A model generated the notes under the pieces. The model did no database searches, was not told the DNA's origin, and was given only the letters and a program-made list of their open reading frames with translations. From assembly GCA_005402585.1 (NCBI GenBank), contig BIFP01000007.1:62001-126000 (forward strand): a stretch of 64,000 nt of DNA, given 5' to 3'. A program made the translations under genes and the position numbers. The DNA comes from Micromonosporaceae bacterium KJ-029 (GTDB lineage Bacteria > Actinomycetota > Actinomycetes > Mycobacteriales > Micromonosporaceae). This document shows positions 16,582 to 24,525 of this stretch, piece after piece (position 1 is the first letter of the stretch; the number at the start of each line of letters is the position of its first letter).

Positions 16582-16617
16582 CAGTAGAAGCGCGGACAGC
16601 CTCCGGCATCACCCGCT

Positions 16618-16654
16618 GATGCGGGGCGTGATCGTCGCGGTCACGCCCCGCATC
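16618..16654. terminator. Bidirectional terminator after res
   Basis: 14-bp arms at 16618-16631 and 16641-16654 with a nine-base loop. It lies between the end of res (plus, 16581) and the end of the 194-residue gene (minus, 16661). Confidence 0.75.
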
Positions 16655-16660
16655 CCGGTG

Positions 16661-17245
16661 TCAGGAGTCAATCCGGGTAATAATCCGACCGGGCGGGAAG
16701 GTAGGCGGCCAGCCAGGAACCGGGGCGGTGTCGGCGCCAGCGCCGGCGATCAGCCAACCTCGCTCGGTGAGGTGCATCAGCATCGGGTACGCGACCATCG
16801 GTCGTGAATGATCAATCACCCTGACCTCCGTACCCTGCCCCAGCACCACCACCTCATAGCCTGGGCTGACCGGGCGGGGCCGACTCAGGAAGCCGAGCCG
16901 CTCGGCGTCCCACCCGGCCAGATCCCGCCGCAACTCGGCAAGCACCGCGTCATGCACGCGAGGCCACAGCGGATGCTGCACACACTGCGGGTTCGACAGA
17001 TCGTGCGCCAGGTCGTCGCGGTCGAACCGGGCAACGTCGGCGTCCTCCCGGTTGGCGTAGATCCACTGCTGCGCCAACGCCAAGCGGTACGGGTCGTCTA
17101 GCAGCGCCCACGCGCTGGGCAGGTCACCGGTCAGCACGCACTCGACCCACACCATGCCGTAGCCGGCCGGGCCTTCCTCGTGCGCCTCCAGCTCCGCGCG
17201 CGTCTGGTCAACCCCGGGTGCCAGGTACTCGTCATCGGTTGCCAT
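16661..17245 (-). CDS. Unknown protein, last gene of a minus-strand operon
   Basis: A 194-residue soluble protein. It begins at ATG 17243-17245, which overlaps the stop of the preceding broken frame as TGATG. The sequence has a Gly-rich and Trp-containing N-terminal half with an ALLDDPYRLALAQQW helix, then an Asp-rich helix and a beta-rich C-terminal half, ending at a Pro-Pro-Gly-Arg segment. The pattern is reminiscent of small NTF2-like folds, but this is a weak impression. Because of coupling it probably works with the upstream genes. Confidence 0.6.
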   Translation of the reverse strand: MATDDEYLAPGVDQTRAELEAHEEGPAGYGMVWVECVLTGDLPSAWALLDDPYRLALAQQWIYANREDADVARFDRDDLAHDLSNPQCVQHPLWPRVHDAVLAELRRDLAGWDAERLGFLSRPRPVSPGYEVVVLGQGTEVRVIDHSRPMVAYPMLMHLTERGWLIAGAGADTAPVPGWPPTFPPGRIITRIDS

Positions 17246-17538
17246 CAGGGCACCCTACGGGCAGTCACTCGCGACGTCAGCCCCGCCGCCCGATGTCGCC
17301 GGATAACCTCCGAATCCTTCGTCGTCTCGTCGTCGCGCGGCCCGCTGAGCGTGGCGTGCAGGTCCTCGACCACAAACGCCCACCTCTCTGCCAGGCTCCG
17401 CTTCCGCCGGTCCCGATCCTCGTGGTTGCCCCGGCGACTCCCGATCCGCTGGCCGCCTCACGCCTCTTCTTCAACAGCGATCCGGACGTCAGGCGAGTTG
17501 ATCCGCGCAACCCGCCAGGAAGCGGTTGACCGCTGCAC
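17245..17538 (-). pseudogene. Coupled small gene interrupted by an in-frame stop
   Basis: One minus-strand frame runs from GTG 17536-17538 to the stop at 17245-17247, broken by a single TGA at 17458-17460. The first part encodes 26 residues (ends DVRIAVEEEA). The second part has coding-like composition: a Lys/Arg/Glu helix, then RWAFVVEDL and a basic tail. Its stop overlaps the start of the 194-residue gene (TGATG), which argues it was or is translated. No good start codon follows the TGA until an internal GTG. Options are a nonsense-mutated gene, a sequencing error, stop read-through, or a start I cannot recognise. It also overlaps the 3' end of the preceding gene by 50 bases. Confidence 0.45.
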
Positions 17539-18523
17539 GGGCTGGCATGTCCTCCATAGACAGCAGGCACGGGATCTTAGCGACCTGGCGGTGCATCACA
17601 TCGTCGGCCTGGTCACGAAAGGCCACGAGGCGCTTGACGTACTTCCCATCGGTGCGGCCCCACTGATGGTTGTTAGCGACCTGCGTGAACGACGACTGAC
17701 CAAACAGCGGTGGTACGTGGTCCAGCAGGGCACGCAACAACGCATGTGCCGCGTACGCATTGCCGGCACGGTAGTTGTCATCAAGCTCACGCAGGAGGAC
17801 GAGGAGCTTCGTGCAATCCCATTGCCCTCCGTGGGCCTGCTTGATTAGGTCGAAGACGCGCTCATCGATGTAACCACCCGCCTCGCCCAGCATCGCCGTG
17901 GGCGGGTCGCTCGATGGTTCAGCAACCGTGGGCGCCTGGGGCGCCAGCCAGCCCTCTCTCGCCTCGATGAACTCCTCGACGCTCTTCACACGCGAGAAAT
18001 GCCTAACATCTCGGCCAACCCTCACGTGCCAGTCATCGCTGTCGAGAGCGCGCCAACTACCCTCTCCGCCCCATCGTTCGAAGTAGAGCAACTCGAAGAG
18101 CCGACCGAGCCGGCCAGCCTCACGCAAGGGCACCCGAAGGCCCTTGGCAAGCATCGCACTGGTGACCGTCACTGTCGTCTCACCCGTCTCCGGGTCATGC
18201 TCTTCCTCGTATCGCGCTAGCCAGCGCAGGGCGCGGAGGAAAAGTTCTACATCTTCCTCGCCTCCGTCGCAGCGCTCGATGCCGGCCAGCGTAAGCCGCA
18301 TCAGGTCGCGGCCTCTCGGCGCGATGCCGCGCGGTGCGTGGGTCACCAGCAGCATGTCGGGAATCCCGACAGCTACCTGCGCGACGTCGATCTTTGCCGC
18401 TCGCCGAAGCTGGCGGTCCACACGATCGAACTCCGGCCAGACGCCATGGCTGCGGAAGTGGTCGTACAGTGCCTGGAGGACCGCCCGATGCGGATCCTTT
18501 GCCGGCGTGGAAACGGAAGCCAC
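17489..18523 (-). CDS. Unknown defence-island protein with helical C-terminal domain
   Basis: A 344-residue protein. GTG 18521-18523 is chosen over an upstream in-frame start because of AGGAAGGAAGCAAGGA upstream. The N-terminal half reads as helix-rich with winged-helix-like stretches. Residues about 230-340 form a separate helical domain with YAAHALLRALLDHVPPLF, a Gln-Val-Ala-Asn-Asn segment and a DQADDVMHRQVAK helix. That layout resembles uncharacterised helical domains often fused to sensor proteins in defence loci (recollection). It starts an operon with the two following genes. Confidence 0.6.
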   Translation of the reverse strand: MASVSTPAKDPHRAVLQALYDHFRSHGVWPEFDRVDRQLRRAAKIDVAQVAVGIPDMLLVTHAPRGIAPRGRDLMRLTLAGIERCDGGEEDVELFLRALRWLARYEEEHDPETGETTVTVTSAMLAKGLRVPLREAGRLGRLFELLYFERWGGEGSWRALDSDDWHVRVGRDVRHFSRVKSVEEFIEAREGWLAPQAPTVAEPSSDPPTAMLGEAGGYIDERVFDLIKQAHGGQWDCTKLLVLLRELDDNYRAGNAYAAHALLRALLDHVPPLFGQSSFTQVANNHQWGRTDGKYVKRLVAFRDQADDVMHRQVAKIPCLLSMEDMPARAAVNRFLAGCADQLA

Positions 18524-18801
18524 TCCTTGCTTCCTTCCTATGATCGATCCGAACACCCCTGCTGGAGCAGCGTGCGCGACAGTGCCCTCCACTTGCCGGC
18601 TTGCTGCGCTCACGGCACGTCTACGGGAGCCGGCGCGACGAGCTTGGCCTACGTCCGGGCGGGACGGCCGAAGTTCGATGCGCTAACGGGATGGTCTCCT
18701 TGGTTCAGCGGCCTCCCCGGCCCGTCGCGCCGCTGTCGCGGCAGTCGTCGAAGAGACTTCCCCGTCGGGTCATCACGTGGCGCCATCGTCCGTGTTCCTG
18801 C

Positions 18802-20529
18802 CTAGTCGAGGAGGCGGTGTGGGGGACGAGCGGCTGGGGTGGCGAGCAAATGAAGCTCATTCTCCGCGCGAGCTGCCAGCTTCATGGGGGGTATCGGCGG
18901 GGTCGCGTGTGCTGCGTTGACGATGCGATCCAGTCCTGCGGCCACGAGCGTGGGGGTGGTACGCAGCGCAACTGGCAATGCGACCGAGTTGAACCTGGCA
19001 GCGTGCATGATCCGGTTGCGCTGATCGTAGAGCCGACGCAGAGCAGCCTCGATGTAGCGTCGTACCCGCGCCATGACAGGCGCGGGGTTACGGACCAGCG
19101 CAATTGCCCTGGCTGCGCCGACAGGGTCGGCGAACTGGACGGGGGCTGGTACGTCCGCCGCGCGCAGTGCCGCATCGATGATGTCGAGTCGTCGGGTCGC
19201 GGATCCGGCCGCGGCGAGTTGTGCGGCGACAGCATCGTTGCCGTGGGTCTTCCAGGTGTGCGCGAGCACGTTCAGCTCTGCGCGTGAGTAGGAACAGGTG
19301 ATGATCGCTGCGAGCCGGTCAGCGGCTCCGACGCCTGGTCGAGGGGCGCGGCCACCGAGAAGACTCTCGATCGCCGCCCAAGCGCTGGCTACGGAGGCGC
19401 CTGAGGTGGACACGTCTAGGGCGGCGAACAACTCCAGCGCGTCGTCGAGCTGCGCGTGCGTGGTGGCGGTCACGTCATCGGTGTCCAGCGGAGCGAGGAG
19501 CAGATCGTGTCGTTGCACGGAGGGCAGATGAGCGACCGGTGCCCACGTTCCGAGGTTGCGCCAGTCAGCCTCGCCCTCAATCCATGCCTTGCCGGTGGGC
19601 TGCAGCAAGCCGCGGCCGCCGACTCGGGCTCGGGCGGCGAGCCTGCGGATGACCGCGTCCGCTTCCGCCAGCGCCGCGTGAGCATCACGCGCCGTCACCG
19701 TCACCCAGACGCCGCGAATGCCCTGTCGCGGCCGCCGCAAGCCTTTGCTTGCGCACAGCTGCTGCAGATCCTCGGCGGACAGGAGCTGATCCCCGGCGTC
19801 ATCGACACCACGGTGCGGCTTTTGCTGCACGGGCACGAGTACCCGCCATTGACGAAGAGGGCGGTGACTTGCAGTGTCGGCCTCAGCGACGAGTTTCAGC
19901 AGCTCGGCGCGGGGATCAGCCCCGTCGGAGATTCTCTGCTGGGCCGCGAGGAACCATCCGTGGAGGTAATGGCCGGAGAATCCGACATCGAACAAATGTG
20001 ACGCGATAGATCGCGCCACCAGCTCGGCAGGGCCAGCCGCCGATCCGGGATTCCCTGCGCTGGGGAACCCGGGCTCGATCTCGGCATGCCACGCGGCCAG
20101 GTAGCCGCCACTGATGCGACCGGCGAGCTGGGAGAGCGCGTCGTGGTTGCCCTCCGACAGCGGCTTTCCGCTGCTTTTGCCGGTACTGACCACCGCGAGA
20201 AGGTCGGTGACACGCTCACGGGCGGCGGTGTGGCCGCATCCCGGATCGTTGGCGACCTGTTCGGCGGTGAACTTGGTGACGTACGTCAGGCCCTCCCCGG
20301 AAACGCCGTCGATCCGCACGGCGTTGTCGTATTCCAGGCATTCGCGGACAGCGAGGGCGCTGGACGCCTGCCAGAGGGCACGGTTCCATGGGCTGCGCTG
20401 GTCGGCGAGCTCCAGCAGGCGGGCCATGACGAACCGTTCGATCGTGAGGCTCTGTCCTGCGGCGCTGGGCGGCGTTCCTTGACGAGGCGGACGCGACGTC
20501 GTCGAGGTCTTACGATCGGGACGTGGCAT
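18802..20529 (-). CDS. Apea-like HEPN-domain protein
   Basis: A 575-residue protein starting at ATG 20527-20529 with AAGGA upstream. The C-terminal domain (about residues 370-520) has the look of an Apea-type HEPN: WAAIESLLGG, then a long helix, then RLYDQRNRIMH. The RNRIMH at 504-509 fits the R-x4-H HEPN signature found in RNase toxins and abortive-infection effectors. The N-terminal 350 residues are mainly helical with no motif I can name and could be a sensor. The ends are basic and low-complexity. If active, it would cleave RNA; that activity is inferred from the motif only. Confidence 0.7.
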   Translation of the reverse strand: MPRPDRKTSTTSRPPRQGTPPSAAGQSLTIERFVMARLLELADQRSPWNRALWQASSALAVRECLEYDNAVRIDGVSGEGLTYVTKFTAEQVANDPGCGHTAARERVTDLLAVVSTGKSSGKPLSEGNHDALSQLAGRISGGYLAAWHAEIEPGFPSAGNPGSAAGPAELVARSIASHLFDVGFSGHYLHGWFLAAQQRISDGADPRAELLKLVAEADTASHRPLRQWRVLVPVQQKPHRGVDDAGDQLLSAEDLQQLCASKGLRRPRQGIRGVWVTVTARDAHAALAEADAVIRRLAARARVGGRGLLQPTGKAWIEGEADWRNLGTWAPVAHLPSVQRHDLLLAPLDTDDVTATTHAQLDDALELFAALDVSTSGASVASAWAAIESLLGGRAPRPGVGAADRLAAIITCSYSRAELNVLAHTWKTHGNDAVAAQLAAAGSATRRLDIIDAALRAADVPAPVQFADPVGAARAIALVRNPAPVMARVRRYIEAALRRLYDQRNRIMHAARFNSVALPVALRTTPTLVAAGLDRIVNAAHATPPIPPMKLAARAENELHLLATPAARPPHRLLD

Positions 20530-20577
20530 AGGTTATCCTTGTTGTGCATCGCCTGAGAATCGGTGCAACTTTCTTAC

Positions 20578-20613
20578 AGGCGGGAGCCGCTGGTCACTCA
20601 GCCGCTCCCGCCT
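20578..20613 (-). terminator. Terminator between DUF5343 and HEPN genes
   Basis: 15-base arms 20578-20592 and 20599-20613 with one mismatch and a six-base loop, downstream of the DUF5343 gene. The HEPN gene thus probably has its own promoter in the remaining 48 bases. Confidence 0.6.
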
Positions 20614-20666
20614 TTGCCTGTCTCCGTCGCGAGCTCGTCTGTCGAGGAACTCGATGGGACAGCGAG

Positions 20667-21386
20667 TTAGCCTCCGTCAGAAGCTGGCTGCGGTTGAGGG
20701 CTGACGCTGTCGGTGTAGAAGAGGTCGAACAGGGCCTCCAATGCCACGGTGAACCTCCTACGGTCACTCGGCGGCCAGGTCTCTCCCTCCTTCGGGATCT
20801 TGCGCAGCAACCCGACGATCTCAGCGGGTAGCCCGTCGCCGATGGCGGGCGCCGGCGGTGTCACCGTCGCCGTTTCGGCTGGCACGTCCTGAACAGCGGG
20901 CTTGCGCGACGGCCGGCGTGCCGAAGTTGCCACCTTCGGTACTCGCCACAGCGTGCTGACTGGCACACCCCCGTACTCGCACGCCTTCAGGAAGAAGGCG
21001 GCTGCCTTGCGGCGGGTGTCCCCGCGAACGCCGAGCTGCTCGAACGCCTCCTCCATCTGGGACTGGGTCGCGTTGTTCGGAAGTCTCAGCAGGAAGTCGT
21101 AGTGGGCACGAACCAACTCCCCTACGAGCTTGCGGCGTTGGGGGTCGTCCGCCTGCACCAGTGCGTCGAGCACATCCGTCGGGGTTCCCGCCGAGTCGAT
21201 GAGCCCCAGGGCACGCAGGGAAGCTAGAATCGTGGGCCGATATCCACCGGCGTAGTTGTCGAGGAAGCTCGGGTCGATCCGATGCGGCACGCCCCCCTCG
21301 CTCAGCCGATCGAGCAGGCCGGTCACGGTGCTGAACGAGATGTAGGCGACCGGTATCGCAGTCGACTCGCCGTTCTTCGTGGCCAT
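20667..21386 (-). CDS. DUF5343-like protein
   Basis: A 239-residue protein. ATG 21384-21386 has GGGAGG four bases upstream, which decides it over an earlier GTG. The N-terminal 145 residues fit the DUF5343 pattern: AYISFSTVTGLLDRL, then a hydrophobic segment ending RPTILASLRALGLIDSAGTPT, then a helix-rich part with YDFLLRLPNNAT. This resembles winged-helix type DNA-binding proteins reported near defence genes. A Pro/Ala linker (about 150-190) leads to a short conserved-looking helix. It is followed by a terminator and then the HEPN gene, so the pair may or may not act together. Confidence 0.65.
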   Translation of the reverse strand: MATKNGESTAIPVAYISFSTVTGLLDRLSEGGVPHRIDPSFLDNYAGGYRPTILASLRALGLIDSAGTPTDVLDALVQADDPQRRKLVGELVRAHYDFLLRLPNNATQSQMEEAFEQLGVRGDTRRKAAAFFLKACEYGGVPVSTLWRVPKVATSARRPSRKPAVQDVPAETATVTPPAPAIGDGLPAEIVGLLRKIPKEGETWPPSDRRRFTVALEALFDLFYTDSVSPQPQPASDGG

Positions 21387-21612
21387 CCGAACCTCCCAAG
21401 CATGTCCAGGATCAATCAAGGACGAGGTTCAGGATGCCGGATGCGAGTCCGGATTGCAAGGAGGATGCAGTCGGACTCCCGCAAGCCACCGTGAGGACGT
21501 GACGCTGGATCCCGCTCGCGCCGTCAGGACGAATGCTGGCTTGGCTGATACTGGTTCGAGATTGGCAGGCAAGGAGCGTGCAAGCCAAACCTGGCTTGGA
21601 GACACTTGGCGC

Positions 21613-21873
21613 ATGCGAACCGACAGCGAGACCCAGCTGCGCGGGTTGGATGACCAACCCGAGGCCGCATCCGAGGCAATCGAGGTAGGGACACCAGTAC
21701 TGGTGCGTGATCGGCATGATCGATGGCTGCCTCGGGTGGCCGTGCAACCTCCGACCCGCGGAACTCTGTTCGAGGTGGTCACCGTATGCCGCCGGGAGCA
21801 CTACCCTAACCAGGTGCTGCGATCCCGGGTGCCATTCCCGCTAGAAGACGTCAAGGTCGACCCGAACGCGTAG
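21613..21873 (+). CDS. Small hypothetical protein
   Basis: An 86-residue protein from ATG 21613, with a GGAG about nine bases upstream. The first 28 residues are hydrophilic. Residues 30-75 have alternating hydrophobic residues with VGTPVLVRDRHDRWLPR, fitting a small SH3-like barrel. It ends with PLEDVKVDPNA. It lies divergent from the DUF5343 gene with 226 bases between starts, so both promoters are probably there. Function unknown. Confidence 0.55.
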   Translation: MRTDSETQLRGLDDQPEAASEAIEVGTPVLVRDRHDRWLPRVAVQPPTRGTLFEVVTVCRREHYPNQVLRSRVPFPLEDVKVDPNA

Positions 21874-21970
21874 GACAGCGGCGAGGGCGTTGGCATCACG
21901 AGCGGCCCCGCCTGGCGCCGGTACTGTGCTGATGCGGGGCTGGTGGCCGTGCCGCTGCTGGGCACGTGGT

Positions 21971-21986
21971 CATCCGGTACCGGATG
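21971..21986. promoter_or_regulatory. 16-bp perfect palindrome
   Basis: CATCCGGTACCGGATG is fully self-complementary. It lies in the gap after the 86-residue gene. It could be a regulator site, a restriction-like target or part of a weak terminator; nothing links it to a gene directly. Confidence 0.35.
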
Positions 21987-22045
21987 CGCCGGGACGTGCG
22001 AATCCGGTAGACGACCTTCTGCCGTGGGAACTGAGGTGAGCTCAG

Positions 22046-22219
22046 TCAGGCGCTGCGCACGTAGTCGGAGAAGGGATCTTCACCTTCGTCCAGGATCAAC
22101 GGCACGTCGTACACCGACAGATCCGGCCTGGGGCGTCCGTACCGGACGCGGTGGCGCCACCGGTGATGTGCCTCGGCGGTGTCGATCGCGAGAGCGTCGA
22201 GGAACCGGGCCCGCTGCAT
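22046..22219 (-). CDS. 57-residue hypothetical protein
   Basis: Short minus-strand frame from ATG 22217-22219 to TGA 22046-22048. Codon usage looks genuine (GC third positions) and the product is well mixed: MQRARFLDALAIDTAEAHHRW, a basic middle, then LSVYDVPLILDEGEDPF and a short end. No strong ribosome site precedes it, so it might be the surviving 3' end of a longer gene. Function unknown. Confidence 0.4.
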   Translation of the reverse strand: MQRARFLDALAIDTAEAHHRWRHRVRYGRPRPDLSVYDVPLILDEGEDPFSDYVRSA

Positions 22220-22323
22220 CGTGGGGATCGCTCGTCGTCGTCACCTCGGATGTCAGCCACACGACACTCAACCACCCGCCTTGACCCTTCCGCCATGGAC
22301 CCGCAGGCTGCACCATCGTTCGA

Positions 22324-22851
22324 ATGCGTTTCCCACTCCGCATCGTCGCGTTCGCCGCCGCCGTCACCCTCACCGTGACTGGCTGCGGCGGCGGCACCAG
22401 CAGCAGTCCTACCGTCGATGTCTCCACGGGCACTACGCCCGCCGTCGCGCCGACGCCGGCCGCACCACTGGACGCTAAGGCCGTCCTGGACCGACTCACC
22501 GCTGCGAAGGTGGGTTTGACCGGCGGCGCGGTGCAGACCGAAGACACCGACCCAAACGACCTCCTCGGCCGCCCCAACGGCTATCTGTCCCGAGCATCGG
22601 CGGACATGCCCGGAGGCGACCGCGAGGGTGACAAGTACACCATCGACCGCGGCCTCGTGATCGAGGTGTTCCCGACAACGGCGGACGCCGACCGGCGGTC
22701 CGAGTTCATTCAAGACGCGCTCAAGGGCATGCCGATCCTCGGCACCGAGTACCACTACCGAACGGGTGAGGGAACGGTGCTGGTGCGGGTGTCGGGGAAG
22801 GTGAAGCCGTCGGTCGCCAAGAAGGTCGAGGCAGCCGTCGCTGGACTGTGA
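22324..22851 (+). CDS. Lipoprotein, unknown function
   Basis: A 175-residue protein with a type II signal peptide. Basic MRFPLR is followed by a hydrophobic core and the lipobox LTVTGC, placing the lipid-anchored Cys at about residue 20. A Ser/Thr/Pro-rich linker (about 25-48) precedes a globular domain of helices and strands containing a Gly-Arg-Pro-Asn-Gly turn. The end (VRVSGKVKPSVAKKVEAAVAGL split here as two strands and a helix) resembles small substrate-less lipoprotein domains. It converges with the next lipoprotein gene at a shared hairpin. Confidence 0.75.
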   Translation: MRFPLRIVAFAAAVTLTVTGCGGGTSSSPTVDVSTGTTPAVAPTPAAPLDAKAVLDRLTAAKVGLTGGAVQTEDTDPNDLLGRPNGYLSRASADMPGGDREGDKYTIDRGLVIEVFPTTADADRRSEFIQDALKGMPILGTEYHYRTGEGTVLVRVSGKVKPSVAKKVEAAVAGL

Positions 22852-22903
22852 CCGGCCAGAACGCCCCACGACCCGTTCGAACACGCCCGCGTCTGCGAAG
22901 TCG

Positions 22904-22943
22904 GCAACGGCCCCGTCCTCCGAGATGGAGGCGGGGCCGTTGC
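22904..22943. terminator. Shared terminator of two converging lipoprotein genes
   Basis: Arms 22904-22914 and 22933-22943 (GCAACGGCCCC with its complement), extended by an inner CCTCC/GGAGG stem with a bulged T and a GAGA-type loop. It lies between stop codons at 22851 and 22952. Confidence 0.75.
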
Positions 22944-22951
22944 TCGTGCCG

Positions 22952-23671
22952 TCAGTCCTCCAAGGGGCCGGGCGATGCGTACGCGACGCACGATGCCGGC
23001 TTGCCAGTCATGAGCGGGTCGACCTCGGCAAGAGCCTTCCCCGAAGGCGGGATCATCTCAGGGTAGGTGAAGGACCCCCCAATGATCTTCTTGGCGGCGT
23101 CGTAGCAGACGACGTCCACCTTGGGGCTCTTGAGCGGCTCCGTCTTCGGGTTCATCACCTCGACCTTGGCGGTGAAGCCATCTCCGTACTCGGCCTTCAC
23201 TACGGTGACAGGGCCAGTCTTGATCTCAGGGAAGGGCTCGGAGGAAAAGGCGCCCCTATCCTCAACCAGCAGCGTCGCCTCGACGTCGGCGACCTTCTTA
23301 CCCTTGGGTACCTCCGCCTGCGTCTGGACCGGGAACTTCTGCCCCGGACGGGAGAAGAACTCGACCTGCGACTCGCTCACGAGCAACTCACCGTTGGCAT
23401 CCTTGACGTTGAACTGGACCGTCACGGTCTGCCCGACGTTGTCGGAGGTGTTTTTCACGATGGCAATGAGCGACACGTAGTTGTCCCTCTGACCGAAACC
23501 AGTCTCCAAGAGCGAGCCAACAGGCTTCTCCTCAACTGCGGCTGCGGTGCTGTCAGTCTCCCCGGCCGAGGAGCCCTGCTCCACCTTGTCAGCCTCACCA
23601 CAGGCGGCGAGGGGCAATACGGCGCAGGCAACGAGGGCTCCCACCCGCTTACTGATCAAGCTAGTCCCCAT
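22952..23671 (-). CDS. Lipoprotein with FxLYD-type domains
   Basis: A 239-residue lipoprotein. The hydrophobic signal ends in the lipobox LAAC (Cys about residue 24). An acidic Ser/Thr/Ala linker follows. Two beta domains then share the pattern of extracellular FxLYD or DUF4352-like domains: a SLIAIVKNTSDN-x-GQTVTVQFNVKD segment and later KVEVMNPKTEPLKSPKVDVVCYD. Proteins of this kind are anchored on the outer face of the membrane. It may be a surface or exclusion factor carried by the island, or simply hitch-hiking. Confidence 0.7.
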   Translation of the reverse strand: MGTSLISKRVGALVACAVLPLAACGEADKVEQGSSAGETDSTAAAVEEKPVGSLLETGFGQRDNYVSLIAIVKNTSDNVGQTVTVQFNVKDANGELLVSESQVEFFSRPGQKFPVQTQAEVPKGKKVADVEATLLVEDRGAFSSEPFPEIKTGPVTVVKAEYGDGFTAKVEVMNPKTEPLKSPKVDVVCYDAAKKIIGGSFTYPEMIPPSGKALAEVDPLMTGKPASCVAYASPGPLED

Positions 23672-23894
23672 TCATCGTTGTTAGGCGTCAAAGGCGACAG
23701 CGCACCTTACCGATCCGAAGGCCGACCAGGCTGGGTGAGCCCCGGTCATACGAACGGGTCGGGCGCCAGCACGATCCGGGCGGGTCGCGGGTCGTTGGCG
23801 CTCGGCGCATTCGTTGTCGCGGATCTTCGCCCGCGCCCGGTTGCCCCTCCCGCACGATGGCGAAGATGAGGAGCGTTGACAGCCGGCGCGGGCG

Positions 23895-24525
23895 GTGAGC
23901 CCCGCCCGGCGCCGGGCAGGGGCCAAGGCCGATCCGGTGCTGCGCCGGCCGGTTGCGCCGATGCTCGCCGCGCCCGTCAACCAGGTGCCTGAGGGCCCGG
24001 AGCTGATCCACGAACCCAAGTGGGACGGGTGGCGGGCAATCGTCTTCCGGGAGAGCGACGGCGTGTACGTCCAGTCGCGGGCCGGCCGGAACCTGACCAC
24101 CTACTTCCCCGACATCACCCGCGTCGTCCGGGCGGCGATCCCGCCCGGCGTGGTCCTCGATGGTGAGCTGATCGTGTGGGAGCAGGGGCGGACGAACTTC
24201 GCCCAGCTACAGCGGCGTGTCACCGCCGGACGCGGCCTGCTGCGGCTGGCCCGCGACTGCCCCGCCCACTACGTGCTGTTCGATCTGCTCGCCGACGCCA
24301 GCGGGCACGTGCTCCTGGACGTGCCGCTGTCGCAGCGGCGTGCCCGGCTCGAACAGCTGCTCGCCGGCGCGCCGGCGCAACTGACCCTCACCCCGCAGAC
24401 GGCCGACATGGGGCAGGTGTCGGACTGGCTGACCCACTGGACCGTCGCCACCGGCATCGAGGGGGTGGTGAGCAAGCGGCTGGGCGGCCGGTACGAGCCG
24501 GGCCGGCGCGGGTGGGCCAAGTCCG
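23895..24525 (+). pseudogene. ATP-dependent DNA ligase, C-terminus lost
   Basis: Residues 1-209 match the adenylation domain of ATP-dependent ligases (LigC/LigD type). The nucleotide-binding Lys sits in EPKWDGWRAIVF. The motif DGELIVW and motif IV EGVVSKRLGGRYEPGRRGWAK follow. After about base 24525 the frame continues to 25082 but reads as antisense of a radical-SAM gene, not as ligase. The OB-fold domain that normally follows is absent. So this is a 3'-truncated ligase, probably inactive in nick sealing. The frame remains open, so a chimeric 395-residue protein could still be made. Confidence 0.75.

Noticed and set aside
17218..17529. Plus-strand 103-codon frame over the broken minus-strand gene
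   Set aside because: Composition is Pro/Arg-rich with no ribosome site, and the minus-strand reading is coupled to its neighbours.
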